Assembly: GCA_017959645.1 (NCBI GenBank)
Contig: JAGDAE010000242.1
Coordinates: 1 to 6,641, forward strand
Direction: 5' to 3'
Source: Kiritimatiellia bacterium
Lineage (GTDB): Bacteria; Verrucomicrobiota; Kiritimatiellia; RFP12; UBA1067
Length of the DNA stretch: 6,641 nt
How positions within the stretch are numbered: the stretch's first letter is position 1; the number at the start of each line of letters is the position of its first letter. Shown here piece by piece: positions 5,284-6,641 of this stretch. The notes under the pieces were generated by a model. The model did no database searches. It was not told the origin of the DNA and worked only from the letters and a program-made list of their open reading frames with translations. The translations under genes and the position numbers were made by a program.

Positions 5284-6348
5284 TCACGCGATCGAGAAAT
5301 CGTAGAACCGTCCCTCCGGCCTCGGCGCCTGGCTTTCAAGGATGCGCCGGATTTTGCGGCGGCATCCCGTATCGCGGGCGATGGCCAGCATGAACCCGCC
5401 GCCGCCCGCCCCGCAGAGCGTGACCGCGTCGATCCACGGAGCCATGCGCGCGACAAGCGACTCCACCAGCGGATTGGTGCTGCCGGGATCGAGCGCCTTC
5501 TTCGAAAGCCAGTATCCGTTGATCGCCGCGCAAAGCGCCGCCCAGTCGCCCTTCTCGATCGCCTTGCAGGCCGCGGATGCGTCGCGCTTCAGCCTGGACA
5601 CGATCGCGTGGGCGATCCCATCCGGATTCTTCCCGAAAAACCCTACCACGCCGCGAAGCACGTTGCGGGCCATGCGTTTCTGTCCGGTGAAATACAGCAA
5701 GGCGCGTTCCGAGAGAAACTCCGAAAACGCAGCGGACGAAGCGGCGTCAAGCCGGCGCACTCGCAGTCTCTGTTCGTCGCCGGGGCTGGACGAGATCAGC
5801 TTCACGCCGGGCAAGAGGCCGCCGATCTGGTCCTGCCAGCCGCCGCCGGTGCGCATCTCCCGCTCCATTTCCAGCGTCAGTGCGCCGACGTCGCGCCAGG
5901 TATAGTCGCGACCGAGAACCTTTCCAAGCGCCTCGACAAGCGCCGCGCCGAGAATCGAACTGGTGCCGAGCCCGCTCCCCTTCGGAACGTCGGCGGAAAT
6001 CCTGATGTGCAGCCCTCCCTCGCGCAGTTTGTATCCGACGACGGTCAGCGCGCTCTTGACCAGACATCCCCAGTCGCGCGGATCGTCGTGCTTCGCTATC
6101 TCGCGGTCGCTGCGGTATTCCCCGCGCTTGCGCAGATCCACGCTCTCGACGATGACTGACGCGCCGGCGATGCGTTCGACCGCCACCTTCACCGGAAGCT
6201 TCCCGTTCAGCTTGACCGCCATGTTCAGCACGCATCCGCCGAGAATGTTGCAAATGGGCGGCGTATCGCTCCAGCCGCCGGCCAGATCGATCCTCAGCGG
6301 CTTTTCCACCACCACACGCGTTGTTTTCTTGTTCTTGTCCGTTTTCAC
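5284..6348 (-). CDS. GHMP-family sugar kinase, L-fucokinase type
   Basis: A 354-residue GHMP-superfamily kinase, predicted to phosphorylate the anomeric hydroxyl of a sugar such as L-fucose in the cytoplasm. Motif 1 is PLRIDLAGGWSDTPP (17-31), the ATP-binding motif 2 is PKGSGLGTSSILG (122-134), GGGWQDQIGG (168-177) carries a likely catalytic aspartate D173, and motif 3 is CGAGGGGFMLA (312-322). AGGWSDTPP and WQDQIGGLLPGVK resemble the kinase half of the bifunctional fucokinase/GDP-fucose pyrophosphorylase. Heptose-7-phosphate kinases, the main alternative, usually have GGGTD in motif 1. The pyrophosphorylase half is absent. The start is GTG at 6348, only 8 nt past the -10 box and with no Shine-Dalgarno sequence; GTG codons at residues 12-14 are alternatives. 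It is probably monocistronic. Kinase family is certain; substrate is inferred. Confidence 0.88.
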   Translation of the reverse strand: MKTDKNKKTTRVVVEKPLRIDLAGGWSDTPPICNILGGCVLNMAVKLNGKLPVKVAVERIAGASVIVESVDLRKRGEYRSDREIAKHDDPRDWGCLVKSALTVVGYKLREGGLHIRISADVPKGSGLGTSSILGAALVEALGKVLGRDYTWRDVGALTLEMEREMRTGGGWQDQIGGLLPGVKLISSSPGDEQRLRVRRLDAASSAAFSEFLSERALLYFTGQKRMARNVLRGVVGFFGKNPDGIAHAIVSRLKRDASAACKAIEKGDWAALCAAINGYWLSKKALDPGSTNPLVESLVARMAPWIDAVTLCGAGGGGFMLAIARDTGCRRKIRRILESQAPRPEGRFYDFSIA

Positions 6349-6356
6349 GACGTGGA

Positions 6357-6368
6357 ATTATACCATAT
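6357..6368 (-). promoter_or_regulatory. Extended -10 promoter for the GHMP kinase gene
   Basis: The minus strand reads ATATGGTATAAT (TATAAT at 6362-6357, TG one base upstream), identical to the tRNA-Arg promoter. Transcription would begin near 6350, about 2 nt before the GTG start codon at 6348, which implies a leaderless or nearly leaderless mRNA. The sequence at -35 (CCCACG) is not recognisable and lies in an inverted repeat. Confidence 0.75.
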
Positions 6369-6393
6369 TTCCCCGTCCACGTGGGCGGAAAAA
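6368..6393. repeat. Imperfect inverted repeat abutting the kinase -10
   Basis: The repeat is centred between 6380 and 6381. CCAC/GTGG forms the core (6377-6384), CCG/CGG (6373-6375 and 6386-6388) the middle and TTT/AAA (6368-6370 and 6391-6393) the ends. As minus-strand RNA, two of the three DNA mismatch positions become G-U pairs, so 12 of 13 positions can pair. Its A-rich arm on the minus strand runs into the extended -10 element. Confidence 0.5.
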
Positions 6394-6416
6394 AGCTGGG
6401 AGGCGACATATCCCCA
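6389..6416 (-). terminator. Weak candidate terminator of the surface-protein gene
   Basis: On the minus strand TGGGG (6416-6412) can pair with TCCCA (6401-6397), including one G-U pair, followed after GC by TTTTTT (6394-6389). The stem is only 5 bp. A stronger hairpin with no T-tract lies just upstream at 6426-6452. The T-tract also forms the outer arm of the adjacent inverted repeat. Confidence 0.35.
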
Positions 6417-6425
6417 ATCCCCGAT

Positions 6426-6452
6426 GTCCACCCCCAGACCATCTGGATGGAC
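6426..6452 (-). other. Hairpin in the 3' untranslated region of the surface-protein gene
   Basis: On the minus strand GTCCATCC (6452-6445) pairs with GGGTGGAC (6433-6426) over 8 positions, including one G-U, around an 11-nt loop. It begins 22 nt after the stop codon. No T-tract follows directly, so it may protect the mRNA 3' end or act with the weaker hairpin at 6389-6416. Confidence 0.4.
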
Positions 6453-6474
6453 GGGGGGCGTGCATCGTGATGGA

Positions 6475-6641
6475 CTACTTGATGATGACCGGACAGCTGA
6501 TGGACGGCTTTTTGACGCTCGCCGAGCCGTATCCGACCCCGTCGACCATCATGCCCGTCACATTGACCGTCACCTTCTTCATCTTCGGCGTTTTGCCCGA
6601 TGTGTTGAGCGCATACACCTTGAACGAACCCTTGAAGGTCC
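6475..6641 (-). CDS. C-terminus of a probable secreted or surface protein (partial)
   Basis: The last 54 residues of a gene that continues past position 6641, ending in TAG at 6477-6475. They are beta-rich and lysine/valine-rich: TFKGSFKVYAL, then KVTVNVTG, then DGVGYGSASVKKP, ending in CPVIIK. Short alternating hydrophobic strands, small residues and the GVGYG turn suggest a beta-sandwich module at the end of a large extracellular protein. From memory, similar C-terminal modules (GxFKGSFKVY...GVGYG) recur in large predicted surface proteins of gut Kiritimatiellota and relatives, but I cannot verify this here. The frame is open throughout, while the other two minus-strand frames do not look coding. 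Followed by two hairpins and the kinase promoter; function unknown. Confidence 0.7.
   Translation of the reverse strand, partial: TFKGSFKVYALNTSGKTPKMKKVTVNVTGMMVDGVGYGSASVKKPSISCPVIIK

Noticed and set aside
6411..6440. G-quadruplex from minus-strand G-runs
   Set aside because: Three close runs of four or more G are present, but the fourth is too far away in either direction or needs a two-base tier; the local hairpin explains one run.
1..6641. CRISPR array, insertion sequence or phage remnant
   Set aside because: No direct-repeat spacing, transposase motif or terminal repeats were seen on either strand.

Overview
All genes in this window lie on the minus strand, so transcription runs from high to low coordinates. 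The DNA is GC-rich, with short AT-rich gaps between transcription units. The genes are mostly housekeeping and metabolic, and there is no sign of phage, transposon or CRISPR. A host in the Planctomycetota-Verrucomicrobiota-Chlamydiota group is plausible, with Kiritimatiellota or Lentisphaerota my best guess. That guess rests on the style of the surface-protein C-terminus at the right edge, the stand-alone fucokinase-like enzyme, and a repeated extended -10 promoter. It is an inference from memory, not a demonstrated placement.

Layout in the direction of transcription: (1) 6641-6475, the last 54 residues of a probable secreted or surface protein. (2) 6348-5284, a stand-alone GHMP kinase of the L-fucokinase type, with a GTG start only 8 nt after its -10 element. 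(3) 5186-1838, one apparent operon: tRNA-Lys(TTT), then a MetX-MetW fusion, then serine O-acetyltransferase (4-nt ATGA overlap), then a ParA/MinD-like P-loop ATPase of unknown role. (4) 1779-894, tRNA-Arg(CCG) followed 11 nt later by rsgA, whose product lacks the usual C-terminal zinc domain. (5) 781-1, feoA and the start of feoB, for ferrous iron uptake.

The most striking pattern is at the boundaries. Each of the four gaps that begins a new unit (around 823-872, 1794-1831, 5204-5250 and 6357-6394) holds, read on the minus strand, a T5-T6 tract, a GC arm, a second and largely complementary GC arm running into an A-rich stretch, and then an extended -10 element with consensus ATATGGTATAAT. Three of these form clear inverted repeats abutting the -10 element. 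In two of the four units the first product is a tRNA whose downstream neighbour is a protein gene with no intervening terminator.

Two acetyl-CoA-dependent steps, homoserine to O-acetylhomoserine and serine to O-acetylserine, are translationally coupled. The operon therefore supplies both carbon acceptors for sulfide or thiol incorporation into methionine and cysteine. The sulfhydrylases are not in the window.
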